Positions 14,967-22,746 are shown, counted from the stretch's first letter. The stretch: 25,203 bases of DNA from WQUF01 sp031549525 (GCA_031549525.1 JAVBPQ010000164.1:1-25203); one strand, 5' to 3'. Numbers and translations are program-made. Notes: generated by a model not told the origin, from the sequence alone.

Positions 14967-16211
14967 CTACTCCTTTATACCAAATTCTTCAGGATAGTGA
15001 TGAAGTGCTGACAGAAAAGCGTTTTGAGCTGTTTCACCTAACCCACAAAAAGCACATTGATTCATTATTTTTGCAAATCTCTCTGCTGTATTTAAATCTT
15101 CAGGGCGATGGTTTCCTTTTACAAATCTGTCTATTATTTTTCCTATTTGGCGGTTTCCCTCACGGCAAGGAGTACACTTTCCACAACTTTCATGAATAAA
15201 GAAATCTTGAATAGATTTAACAAAATCTATAACCCTAGTCCTATCATCAACAACTAATATAGCACCTGAGCCAATTATAAGCCCTACTTTTTTTAAGCTT
15301 TCATATGTGTATGGTGTATCGATCAATGAAGCTGGTCCAATTTTTCCAGAAGCTCCTCCTAATTGCATGAATTTTAAATTATGCCCATTTGGAATTCCCC
15401 CTCCGATATCGTATACAATTTCTCTTAAAGTAATGCCAAATGGTATTTCATAACTTCCAGGATTATTTATGTTTCCAGCAATACATATAATTTTTGTACC
15501 TGGAGAATCGTCAGTTCCATACTCTACATATTTTTCAGTTCCGTTCTGCACTAATGCACATGCAGTTGCAAGGGTTTCCACATTGTTTACGCAAGTTGGA
15601 AGCTGCCAAAGCCCACATTCTTTAATAAATGGCGGTTTGATTCTTGGTCTTCCGCTTTTACCTTCGATTGATTCTATGAGTGTAGAACCTTCACCACATA
15701 CATATGCTCCAGCTCCAGAATAAACATGAATATGAAAATTAAAGCCTGAATTGAAAATGTTGTCTCCTAAATAACCTTTTTCATAACACTCTTTTAAATT
15801 TTTCTTAATTGAAACCTGAAGATGTTTATATTCTTCTCTTATATAGATATATCCGTTTTGTGCCCCTACAGCAAAACCACAGATTATCATTCCTTCAATT
15901 AATCGGAATGGATCCTTTTTTAATATATCTCTGTCTTTAAAAGTACAAGGCTCTCCTTCGTCAGCATTGCAGATAATCACCTTATTATCTCCAGGAACTG
16001 CAGCAGCTTGAGCCCATTTTCTTGATGCACTGTATTCTGCTCCTCCCCTTCCCTTTAAATTTGAAGGTTTCATTAAATCGATTACTCCTTTTGGGGAGAG
16101 GGAAAATGCCTTTTTAGTTGCAGAGAAACCTCCAATTGAAAGATATGAATCTAGAGAATCAGGATTATATTTATCAAAATTTTCTGTAATAAAATTTACT
16201 ATTTTACTCAT
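14967..16211 (-). CDS. NuoF-like flavoprotein subunit of the hydrogenase (HydB type, short)
   Basis: The 414-residue product matches NuoF/HydB, the FMN subunit that exchanges electrons with NAD(P)H. Visible are the FMN/nucleotide region (GRGGAEYSASRKW at 54-66, NADEGEPCTFKDR at 82-94, SGAGAYVCGEGSTLIESIEG at 164-183), an SLBB-type segment, and the [4Fe-4S] site ESCGKCTPCREG (Cys343, 346, 349) with FCGLG (Cys389). It lacks both the N-terminal thioredoxin-like [2Fe-2S] domain and the C-terminal double [4Fe-4S] domain of bifurcating HydB. The three motifs also differ from the usual GAGFPTGLKW, EPGTFKDR and CGEETAL. The open frame reaches a TTG at 16232, but GGAGGG before ATG 16211 fixes the start, 11 bases after nuoE. 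Co-transcribed with nuoE and hydA. Confidence 0.92.
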   Translation of the reverse strand: MSKIVNFITENFDKYNPDSLDSYLSIGGFSATKKAFSLSPKGVIDLMKPSNLKGRGGAEYSASRKWAQAAAVPGDNKVIICNADEGEPCTFKDRDILKKDPFRLIEGMIICGFAVGAQNGYIYIREEYKHLQVSIKKNLKECYEKGYLGDNIFNSGFNFHIHVYSGAGAYVCGEGSTLIESIEGKSGRPRIKPPFIKECGLWQLPTCVNNVETLATACALVQNGTEKYVEYGTDDSPGTKIICIAGNINNPGSYEIPFGITLREIVYDIGGGIPNGHNLKFMQLGGASGKIGPASLIDTPYTYESLKKVGLIIGSGAILVVDDRTRVIDFVKSIQDFFIHESCGKCTPCREGNRQIGKIIDRFVKGNHRPEDLNTAERFAKIMNQCAFCGLGETAQNAFLSALHHYPEEFGIKE

Positions 16212-16222
16212 AAAACACCCTC

Positions 16223-16741
16223 CTAAACACAAGCAGAAATTATATTTCTTATCTTTTCTTCAGAAGTTAAATGACCATATACTTTTCCATTTACACGCAT
16301 AGCAGGAGAAATATCGCAAGCTCCAAAGCAAGGTGTAAATTCTAATGCAAATTTCTCGTCACCTGTTATCTCTCCAATTTTTACTCCTATGATTTTTTCA
16401 ATAGATCTTTTAAGTTCAGAGTTTCCTACTACATTGCAAACTACGCTGTCGCAGATTTGAATTATATAATCTGCTCGTTTAGTAGGGGAGAGAGCGGTAT
16501 AAAAAGAAATGACATCATATACTTGGCTTAGAGGAAGATCTAATTGTTCACTTACGTAGACAGCTATCTCTGTAGGGATATAACGTTTTGGAATTATATC
16601 TTGAATATCAAGCAAAATATCTACAAGCCTTGATGAATTGTTATCATTTTTTTTGATAATAGAATCAATCTGTACAATCAAGTCTTTTGTAAGTACTTCA
16701 AAACCTACAGCGGTGGTGCCTACGGCTGTGTTCTCGTTCAT
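16223..16741 (-). CDS. NuoE-like [2Fe-2S] subunit of the hydrogenase (HydC type)
   Basis: This 172-residue protein is the thioredoxin-fold [2Fe-2S] subunit. Its cluster ligands are Cys97 and Cys102 (ICDSVVC) and Cys138 and Cys142 (CFGAC), the standard C-x4-C and C-x3-C pattern. The N-terminal helical part (LVDILLDIQDIIPKRYIPTEIAVYVSEQLDLP and VYDVISFYTALS) is typical of NuoE. It usually sits against NuoF and passes electrons near the FMN. Length is normal for HydC/NuoE. AAGGGG lies 8 bases before the ATG. First gene of the nuoE-nuoF-hydA operon, with promoter and inverted repeat immediately upstream. Confidence 0.95.
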   Translation of the reverse strand: MNENTAVGTTAVGFEVLTKDLIVQIDSIIKKNDNNSSRLVDILLDIQDIIPKRYIPTEIAVYVSEQLDLPLSQVYDVISFYTALSPTKRADYIIQICDSVVCNVVGNSELKRSIEKIIGVKIGEITGDEKFALEFTPCFGACDISPAMRVNGKVYGHLTSEEKIRNIISACV

Positions 16742-16767
16742 TTTAAACGCCCCTTTTTATATATTTT

Positions 16768-16795
16768 ATATCTTTAAACAACATACTAAAGATAT
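16768..16795. promoter_or_regulatory. Operator-like inverted repeat ahead of the hydrogenase operon
   Basis: ATATCTTTA and TAAAGATAT form perfect 9-base arms around a 10-base spacer. The repeat lies just downstream of the -10 box and covers or abuts the expected start site, 27 bases before the nuoE start codon. That is a good place for a repressor. A TTGTTTAAAG stretch on the minus strand resembles a Rex half-site, but the second half does not match. Confidence 0.5.
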
Positions 16796-16804
16796 ATTAA
16801 AAAG

Positions 16805-16813
16805 ATTATAACA
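16805..16813 (-). promoter_or_regulatory. Extended -10 promoter of nuoE-nuoF-hydA
   Basis: TGTTATAAT at 16813-16805 on the minus strand is a full TGnTATAAT. The -35 region is poor (TAGGAT at 17 bases). A weak -35 with an operator over the start is common for regulated promoters. Confidence 0.55.
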
Positions 16814-16914
16814 GAAAAAAATAAAATATCCTAGAGAATGCTAAAATTTTTTTTAATCACAAAAAAATTTTTAAGCAATCAAAACTTTTAGTTAAAATAT
16901 TAAAATCTGAAAAT

Positions 16915-16954
16915 AAGATGTTGCTTATTGATTTTTATCAGCAAGCAACATCTT
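16915..16954 (-). terminator. Terminator after the ABC importer operon
   Basis: Two 18-base arms (AAGATGTTGCTTATTGAT with ATCAGCAAGCAACATCTT, two imperfect positions) flank a 4-base loop, 29 bases beyond the last ATPase gene. The minus-strand tail is TTATTTTCAGATTTT; the plus-strand tail has six T directly after the stem, so it may stop transcription both ways. Confidence 0.8.
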
Positions 16955-16982
16955 TTTTATATTTTAATAGTTATAGGTTAGG

Positions 16983-17966
16983 TTAGCTATGACCTTTATT
17001 ATATAAGTGACAATATACATAATGCTTTTTATCAATATCAGTTCGCATTGGAGCAACTGATTTGCAAATATCCATGCACTTATTACACCTTGTATGGAAT
17101 TTACATCCTGGTGGAGGAGATAATGCACTAGGTATGCTACCTTCTAAAATAATCCTATCTCTCTTTAATCTAGGGTTAGGAATTGGCACAGCTGAGAGCA
17201 ATGCTTTAGTATAAGGATGCATAGGCTTTGAATATAGAGCATATTTATCAGCCATCTCTACAAAACTACCTAAATACATAACCCCTACTCTATCGCTTAT
17301 ATGCTCCACAACACTTAAATCATGTGCAATAAATACATAGGTTAGATTTAGTTCTTTTTTTAGATCAGCCATTAAATTAAGCACCTGTGACTGTATTGAT
17401 ACATCTAGTGCAGAAACTGGCTCATCTGCAATGATAAGTTTTGGCTCAACGGCTAAAGCGCGTGCAATACCAATTCTTTGGCGCTGACCTCCGCTAAATT
17501 CATGAGGATATCTTGGCGCATGATAGGAATCAAGACCAACTTTCCTCAACAAGTCTACTACTTTATCATTTATTTCTTGTTTTGTCTTTGCAAGTCCATG
17601 GATGACTATTGGTTCTGCAATGATCTCTCCAATAGACATCCTTGGGTTTAAAGAAGAATATGGATCTTGAAAAACCATTTGAATATTTTTTCTTACTTTT
17701 CTTAATTGTTCACCTTTTAAGATGCTTATATCCTCACCTTTATAAACTACTTTGCCTTCTGTTTTATTTATTAACATACATACAAGTTTACCAGTAGTGC
17801 TTTTTCCGCAACCTGATTCACCAACAATACCTAAAACTTCACCTTCAATAACATGAAAGCTCACATCATCTACAGCTTTTAAATATTCTTTATTTAAACC
17901 AAAGATACCTTGCTTTACAGGATAATATTTCTTTAGGTTTTCAACCTTTAATAAAGCTTCAGCCAT
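16983..17966 (-). CDS. dppF: Peptide/glutathione-type ABC transporter ATP-binding protein (DppF/OppF family)
   Basis: This 327-residue ATPase powers import through the two permeases. Walker A is GESGCGKST, the Q-loop is MVFQDPYSSLNPR, the signature is FSGGQRQR, Walker B is LIIADEPVSALD and the switch His is in AHDLSVV. A C-terminal oligopeptide-transporter extension carries four cysteines (PPGCKFHTRCNKCMDICK). VKQGIFGLNKEYLKAVDDVSF is typical of the F-type partner. The start is ATG 17966, whose A is shared with the stop of the upstream ATPase (TAATG), which suggests translational coupling; GGGGGGAAG precedes it. The open frame extends upstream, but that part overlaps the previous gene. Last gene of the operon. 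Confidence 0.94.
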   Translation of the reverse strand: MAEALLKVENLKKYYPVKQGIFGLNKEYLKAVDDVSFHVIEGEVLGIVGESGCGKSTTGKLVCMLINKTEGKVVYKGEDISILKGEQLRKVRKNIQMVFQDPYSSLNPRMSIGEIIAEPIVIHGLAKTKQEINDKVVDLLRKVGLDSYHAPRYPHEFSGGQRQRIGIARALAVEPKLIIADEPVSALDVSIQSQVLNLMADLKKELNLTYVFIAHDLSVVEHISDRVGVMYLGSFVEMADKYALYSKPMHPYTKALLSAVPIPNPRLKRDRIILEGSIPSALSPPPGCKFHTRCNKCMDICKSVAPMRTDIDKKHYVYCHLYNKGHS

Positions 17967-18955
17967 TAAGCTTCCCCCCAATCTTTGTTTTCGCATAAAA
18001 AGCAACGAGCTTTGTGCTGTTTGTTATAATCAAAAAATGGGGGTTCTTCTTCTTTGCAGCGCTGAATGGCATATTTACAGCGAGGTTCAAATTTACAGCC
18101 CTTTGGCATATATTTTGGATTAGGGACATTCCCAGGTATCAATTCAAGTTTACTGACATGCTCTCCAAGCTTTGGAATAGAAGCTAAAAGCCCCATGGTA
18201 TAAGGATGTCTTGGAGTTTCAAAAATTGAGTAAACATCTCCGCATTCTACAACACGACCACAATACATGACCACAACTTCATCACATATTTCAGCTACCA
18301 CCCCTAAATCATGAGTGATAAATATTATGGAAGTGCCCACTATCTTTTTTAAACGAGCCATTAAGTCTAAGATTTGAGCCTGAATAGTAACATCTAAGGC
18401 AGTTGTAGGTTCATCTGCAATTAATATTTTAGGATCGCATACAAGTGCCATAGCGATCATCACTCTTTGTCTCATACCTCCAGAGAGCTGAAAAGGATAT
18501 TCATTTATAATTTTTTCTGCTCTTGGAACTCCAATCTTATTTAACATATCAATAGTGCGTTTAACTGCTTCTTCACGGGTGGCTTTAGAATGCTGCATAA
18601 TGGCTTCCTCTATTTGGTCACCAATTTTTAAAACTGGATTTAAGCTTGTCATAGGTTCCTGAAAGATCATAGCTATTTTGCTGCCTCTTAATTTTCTTTT
18701 CTCCTCGTTGCTTATATGCAGTATATCTTTACCTTCTAAAAAAATTTCACCTTCTGCAATTTTACCCTTTGTACCTGTAAATAAGCTCATAATAGAAAGA
18801 GCTGTTACGCTTTTTCCACTGCCAGATTCTCCTACTATACCTAAAGTAGAGCCTTCTTTTAGAGTTATATCAACTCCATCCACTGCTTTTACAACACCAC
18901 TATCAGAATAAAAGTAAGTATGCAAATTCTTGATTTCTAATAAATTTTTTTCCAT
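17966..18955 (-). CDS. dppD: Peptide/glutathione-type ABC transporter ATP-binding protein (DppD/OppD family)
   Basis: This 329-residue ATPase is the D-type partner. Walker A is GESGSGKS, the Q-loop is MIFQEPMTSLNPVLKIGDQI, the signature is LSGGMRQR, Walker B is ILIADEPTTALD and the switch His is in THDLGVV. The C-terminal extension has PKGCKFEPRCKYAIQRC, the cysteine-rich pattern of this subfamily. Two ATGs are possible: AGGAG lies 7 bases before 18955 but only 2 before 18961, so 18955 is preferred. It follows the second permease closely and overlaps the next ATPase by one base. In Escherichia coli the matching Gsi system has both ATPase halves fused in GsiA; here they are separate. Confidence 0.94.
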   Translation of the reverse strand: MEKNLLEIKNLHTYFYSDSGVVKAVDGVDITLKEGSTLGIVGESGSGKSVTALSIMSLFTGTKGKIAEGEIFLEGKDILHISNEEKRKLRGSKIAMIFQEPMTSLNPVLKIGDQIEEAIMQHSKATREEAVKRTIDMLNKIGVPRAEKIINEYPFQLSGGMRQRVMIAMALVCDPKILIADEPTTALDVTIQAQILDLMARLKKIVGTSIIFITHDLGVVAEICDEVVVMYCGRVVECGDVYSIFETPRHPYTMGLLASIPKLGEHVSKLELIPGNVPNPKYMPKGCKFEPRCKYAIQRCKEEEPPFFDYNKQHKARCFLCENKDWGEA

Positions 18956-18967
18956 AAACATTCTCCT

Positions 18968-19846
18968 TTATTCTGTTAATTTAGGGTCAAGAGCATCTCT
19001 TAAACCATCACCTAACAAGTTAAATGAGAGCACAGTTATGAAAATAGCAAGTCCTGGGAAAAATGTCATATGGTCGCTTACACCAACATAAGCTCTTCCC
19101 ATGCTAAGCATAAAACCCCATTCAGGGCTTGGAGCCTGTGCACCCATACCTAAGAAACTAAGCCCAGAAGCAGTGAGGATGGATGTTCCAATTGTCATAG
19201 TATAATAAACTATTATGTTAGGTATAGCACCTGGTAAAATATGTTTAAATAGGATTCTGATATCTTTAGCTCCTATACCGTGAGCAGCTTGCACAAAAAC
19301 TGTCTCTTTTAACTGAAGTGTGGTGCTTCTTACAATTCTTGCAAAAGATGGAGTGGAAAAGACTGCAACAGCAATTACAACATTTCCAATGCCAGGACCT
19401 AAGATTGCAATTATCCCTATTGCCAATATTGTTCCTGGAAAAGCAAAGAGGGTATCACATATTCTCATGATGATACTATCTGTAATACTTCCATAGTAAC
19501 CACTGAGCAAGCCAAGAATACTGCCAAAGATTGCACCAATTGTAACAGATGATAATCCTACAACTAAAGATATGCGGCTGCCAACCACGATGCGGCTGAA
19601 AATATCTCTGCCAAATTCATCTGTTCCAAACCAATGTTTACTAGAAGGTCCTTGCAAAAGGCTTGTATAATCTGCTTTCGTCACATCATAAGGAACTATA
19701 TGAGGTCCCAAAATAGCTATAATTATAAGAAATAATATAAATAATGCAGCAGCTATAGCAGTTTTTTGTTTTTTAAATTTACTTACAAATTCGTCAAATG
19801 GTGTACGCATATCGTTTTGTTCATTCTTTACTTTTTTTAAAGTCAA
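18968..19846 (-). CDS. gsiD: ABC transporter permease, GsiD/DppC type, TTG start
   Basis: This 292-residue membrane protein is the second permease. It has a hydrophobic helix at about 31-55, then a DppC-type segment (HWFGTDEFGRDIFSRIVVGSRISL) and about five further helices. The EAA loop is QAAHGIGAKDIRILFKHILPGAIPN, where the ATPases dock. RTPFDEFVSKFKKQKTAIAAALF and the end LLGDGLRDALDPK closely resemble what I recall of Escherichia coli GsiD. The start appears to be TTG 19846: GGGGGG lies 7 bases upstream, and the nearby ATG at 19851 runs into a stop after two codons. An alternative ATG is at 19810. It lies 12 bases after the first permease. Confidence 0.93.
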   Translation of the reverse strand: MTLKKVKNEQNDMRTPFDEFVSKFKKQKTAIAAALFILFLIIIAILGPHIVPYDVTKADYTSLLQGPSSKHWFGTDEFGRDIFSRIVVGSRISLVVGLSSVTIGAIFGSILGLLSGYYGSITDSIIMRICDTLFAFPGTILAIGIIAILGPGIGNVVIAVAVFSTPSFARIVRSTTLQLKETVFVQAAHGIGAKDIRILFKHILPGAIPNIIVYYTMTIGTSILTASGLSFLGMGAQAPSPEWGFMLSMGRAYVGVSDHMTFFPGLAIFITVLSFNLLGDGLRDALDPKLTE

Positions 19847-19858
19847 ACCATTTCCCCC

Positions 19859-20779
19859 CTAGCCTAGCTGGATTTCAGGATTAAGTGCAGCATATAACAA
19901 ATCTACAATTAAATTTATAAGAACGAAATGCAATGAAAATATGAGAATCAAGGATTGTATCATTGGGTAATCTCTAAAACTAACAGAATCGATCAATAAG
20001 CTACCAAGCCCAGGATATGCAAAAACAGTTTCTGTGATTACAGAACCTCCAAGGAGAAACCCAAATTGCAAGCCTACAACTGTAACTACTGATATCATTG
20101 AATTTCTAAATACATGCTTCCATATGATTTTGTTTTCCATTAAGCCTTTTGCATGAGCTGTTCTTATATAATCTTCTTTTAGTACTTCAATAATAGATGA
20201 CCTAGTAAATCGTGCTATGATTGCAGCTATGCTGGCACCTAATGCTAAGGAAGGCAATATCACATGGGCAATTCCACCTGCTCCTGTGCTAGGCAACCAA
20301 TGCAATTTAACAGCAAAAATACTCATAAGCATAAGCCCCAGCCAGAAAGATGGAATAGATATACCAGAAACTGCTAAGGTCATACCAGTATAATCCTGCC
20401 ATTTAGATCGGTTCTTACCAGAAAATACCCCAATCAATATACCTGCAATGGCAGACCATACAATGCTTGCCATGGTTAATTTCACAGTGTTCATATAGCG
20501 CAAACCAATTTCATAAGTTACAGGTCGTTTTGTCTTTAGAGAATTTCCTAAATCACCACGGACAATTCCTGTCATGTAACTTATATATTGTTCAAATGCA
20601 GGTTTATCTAATCCAAGCTCTTTTCTAATAATCTCAATATCCTCAAGTGTAGCATCAGGTCCAGCTACCCGTCGTGCTGGATCGCCTGGAATAAATCTTA
20701 CAAACATAAATACAAAAATAGAAATTAAGATTAATGTTGGAATAACGGCAATAATTCTTTTTATCGCATATCTTAACAT
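19859..20779 (-). CDS. gsiC: ABC transporter permease, GsiC/DppB type
   Basis: This 306-residue membrane protein is the first permease of the importer. It starts MLRYAIKRIIAVIPTLILISIFVFMFVRFIPGDPAR, the standard DppB/GsiC opening, and has six predicted helices. Its EAA loop is DYIRTAHAKGLMENKIIWKHVFRNS. The MGLQFGFLLGG-like stretch (VVGLQFGFLLGGSVITETVFAYPGLGSLLIDSV) and the C-terminal LIVDLLYAALNPEIQ resemble GsiC strongly. AAAGGA lies 7 bases before the ATG. The 130-base gap from the binding-protein gene contains two stem-loops that may reduce expression of the permeases relative to the binding protein. Confidence 0.94.
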   Translation of the reverse strand: MLRYAIKRIIAVIPTLILISIFVFMFVRFIPGDPARRVAGPDATLEDIEIIRKELGLDKPAFEQYISYMTGIVRGDLGNSLKTKRPVTYEIGLRYMNTVKLTMASIVWSAIAGILIGVFSGKNRSKWQDYTGMTLAVSGISIPSFWLGLMLMSIFAVKLHWLPSTGAGGIAHVILPSLALGASIAAIIARFTRSSIIEVLKEDYIRTAHAKGLMENKIIWKHVFRNSMISVVTVVGLQFGFLLGGSVITETVFAYPGLGSLLIDSVSFRDYPMIQSLILIFSLHFVLINLIVDLLYAALNPEIQLG

Positions 20780-20830
20780 TTGAAAGTCCTTTCTGAATTA
20801 ATTTAGATTTTATGGCAAGATTATTTTTTA

Positions 20831-20910
20831 AGGGCCTATCCTTAAAGGATAAGCCCTTATCTCTGCTAATCTATAAACCAACAAGATCACTTATTAACAG
20901 TTTAATAAGT
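20831..20910 (-). repeat. Two stem-loops between the binding-protein gene and the first permease gene
   Basis: Stem-loop 1 is ACTTATTAA / TTAATAAGT with a 4-base loop (20910-20889), beginning at the gsiB stop codon. Stem-loop 2 pairs AAGGGC..ATCC with GGAT..GCCCTT (20859-20831). Neither is followed by a T run on the minus strand, so they look like intercistronic structures that stabilise the upstream mRNA or partly block transcription, rather than full terminators. Confidence 0.6.
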
Positions 20911-22565
20911 TATTTAACTGGCTTTCCTTCACGTAAGCTTATAGAACCATCAGCTATTATGTAGATATTAGATACATTATTTCTTGAAGCAAACAGATTC
21001 TTATCTTCAGTAAGAAATACCATAGGAACCTCATCCCATACTATTTTCTGTGCTCTTTCATAAGCTTCAGCACGTTTTGCTGGATCTGCTGAAGCAAGAC
21101 CATCTGCACAAGCTTTATCAAATTCTTCATTGTTAAAATAAGCTATATTATATGAAACTGGTGGCCATGATTCAGTTGCTGCAAGAGGTCTTAATCCCCA
21201 GTCGGCATCTCCTGTAGATGGAGACCAACCAATAAGATACATATCTACATCCACTTGATCTCCTGGAGTCTCTTTTGGATATTTTGTAAGCCTTTCCTCT
21301 AAAACACCAGCCTCCATGTTTTCAAGTTTTACTTTTACGCCTACTTCAGCAAATTGCTGCTGGAGGAACTGGCTGTTTCTTATAGCAGCAGAGGTATTTC
21401 CAGCCCAGAGGGTTGTTTCAAATCCATCAGGATATCCAGCTTCTGCTAAAAGCTGTTTAGCTTTTTCTGGGTCATATTTATATTGCTCTTGTGGGCTAAA
21501 GAATGCCACATTGGACCCAATAAGGGATTTCATATCATTATAGTGACCACTAAAAGCAACTTGACCATAGGCATCTTTATCAATAGCATAATTTAGTGCT
21601 TGTCTTACTTTTATATTATCAAAAGGCTTTTTAAATACATTCATGGTTAAGAAACGTATTACAATAGATTTTTCTTCATGAACTGTAATATTTGAATCAG
21701 CTTTTAATACATTTAATTGTTCAGCTGGTGCAACCATTATAAAATCAGCATCTCCAGCTTGAATCATAGCAACACGAGTGCCGCTTTCTAGAACAGGTTT
21801 AAATGTAACTGATGTAAACTCAGTTTTTTCACCCCAATAGTTATTATTAGGTTTAAGTACAAGTTTTTCGCCTGGTGTCCAACTATCAAATACAAATTGT
21901 CCAGTTCCTACAGGATGCTGAGAAACTTCTTTTCCATATTGTTCAAGAGCTTTTGGACTATGCATAAGTCCTGCAGGGTGGGCAAGTGTTCCAATGAGTG
22001 CCCCAAAAGGCTTATTCAATATGATTTTAATTGTATATTCATCAACAACATCTGTTTGTTTTACCATGTTAAATAATGAATTTCTCTTTAAGCCTTGAGT
22101 CTGATCTGCCATTCTATCTAAGTTTACCTTTGCAGCTTCAGCATTCCAAGGGGTACCATCTGAAAAGCTTACGCCTTCTCTGAGTTTAAACGTAAATTCT
22201 GTAGCTTCATCATTAGCTTCATAGCTTGTTGCAAGTAAAGGTATGGGTTTCATATCTTTATCAAATCCATACAGACCATCCATAATCTGTCTTGCAAGAC
22301 CTCCAGATAATGTGTCATTAGCATCTCCTGGATCCATTGTAATAAAATCTGCAGCTGTAGCTATGACTATATCTGTCTTAGCATTTGCAGTTGAAGTGCT
22401 TTCGGTAGATTGAGCAGCAGTAGTATCAGATGGAGCACCTGATGTAGTACTTGGTGTAGTGCCTGATGTAGTATTTGATGTAGAACCTCCCTGTTGGCCT
22501 TGACACCCTGAAAAAAGCATAGTTAAAGTTAAGCACATACTAAAAATTAAACTTAACTTTTTCAT
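20910..22565 (-). CDS. gsiB: Glutathione/peptide ABC transporter substrate-binding lipoprotein (GsiB-like)
   Basis: This 551-residue SBP_bac_5 protein captures the substrate outside the membrane. The signal is MKKLSLIFSMCLTLTMLFSGC with Cys21 as the lipid site. A Ser/Thr/Gly/Pro-rich linker runs from about 22 to 62. The binding domain then shows LREGVSFSDGTPWNAEAAKVNLDRM, KPFGALIGTLAHPAGLMHSP, HPVGTGQFVFDSWTPGE, NVFKKPFDNIKVRQALNYAIDKDA and EAGYPDGFETTLWAGN. The run of similarity, including the LKRNSLFN region and GWSPSTGDADW, resembles Escherichia coli GsiB more than DppA or OppA, so glutathione or a related small peptide is a reasonable guess, not proof. AGGAGG is 7 bases before the ATG. 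First gene of the five-gene importer, with a 146-base leader. Confidence 0.93.
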   Translation of the reverse strand: MKKLSLIFSMCLTLTMLFSGCQGQQGGSTSNTTSGTTPSTTSGAPSDTTAAQSTESTSTANAKTDIVIATAADFITMDPGDANDTLSGGLARQIMDGLYGFDKDMKPIPLLATSYEANDEATEFTFKLREGVSFSDGTPWNAEAAKVNLDRMADQTQGLKRNSLFNMVKQTDVVDEYTIKIILNKPFGALIGTLAHPAGLMHSPKALEQYGKEVSQHPVGTGQFVFDSWTPGEKLVLKPNNNYWGEKTEFTSVTFKPVLESGTRVAMIQAGDADFIMVAPAEQLNVLKADSNITVHEEKSIVIRFLTMNVFKKPFDNIKVRQALNYAIDKDAYGQVAFSGHYNDMKSLIGSNVAFFSPQEQYKYDPEKAKQLLAEAGYPDGFETTLWAGNTSAAIRNSQFLQQQFAEVGVKVKLENMEAGVLEERLTKYPKETPGDQVDVDMYLIGWSPSTGDADWGLRPLAATESWPPVSYNIAYFNNEEFDKACADGLASADPAKRAEAYERAQKIVWDEVPMVFLTEDKNLFASRNNVSNIYIIADGSISLREGKPVK

Positions 22566-22602
22566 AAATTTCCTCCTCTAAAATTATTTTAATGGTTTTC
22601 AT

Positions 22603-22638
22603 AAAAAATTGGAATTTTTATACTCATATACTCCAATT
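22603..22638 (-). promoter_or_regulatory. Terminator-like hairpin in the gsiB leader
   Basis: AATTGGA and TCCAATT pair around an 18-base loop and are followed on the minus strand by TTTT. It lies within the long gsiB leader. The stem has only seven pairs, two of them G-C, so it is weak. I do not recognise a riboswitch class. Confidence 0.3.
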
Positions 22639-22717
22639 AAACTTAGAGCATATTTAGATAAATAATGAAATAATAAGTGAATAACAGATAAAATATTGCA
22701 TGATTTTTTTTCTTTAA

Positions 22718-22746
22718 ATTCTATCACAATTAATGTATCATTTCAA
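22718..22746 (-). promoter_or_regulatory. Sigma-A promoter of the ABC importer operon
   Basis: TTGAAA (22746-22741), 17 bases, TAGAAT (22723-22718) on the minus strand, with TG one base before the -10 box. Each hexamer is one base from consensus. The start near 22711 gives a leader of about 146 bases. The 356-base divergent region to hppA holds this promoter, the leader hairpin and the hppA promoter, and otherwise only AT-rich sequence. Confidence 0.7.

Noticed and set aside
14967..16232. nuoF starting at 16232 and overlapping nuoE
   Set aside because: The extra residues (CLGGCF) come from reading the ribosome binding site; ATG 16211 follows GGAGGG properly.
16768..16795. Rex operator at the hydrogenase promoter
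   Set aside because: One half resembles TTGTTAA but the second half does not; the true symmetry is ATATCTTTA/TAAAGATAT.
22380..22500. Tandem DNA repeat in gsiB
   Set aside because: It is a degenerate Ser/Thr-coding linker after the lipid anchor, common in such lipoproteins, with no exact repeat unit.
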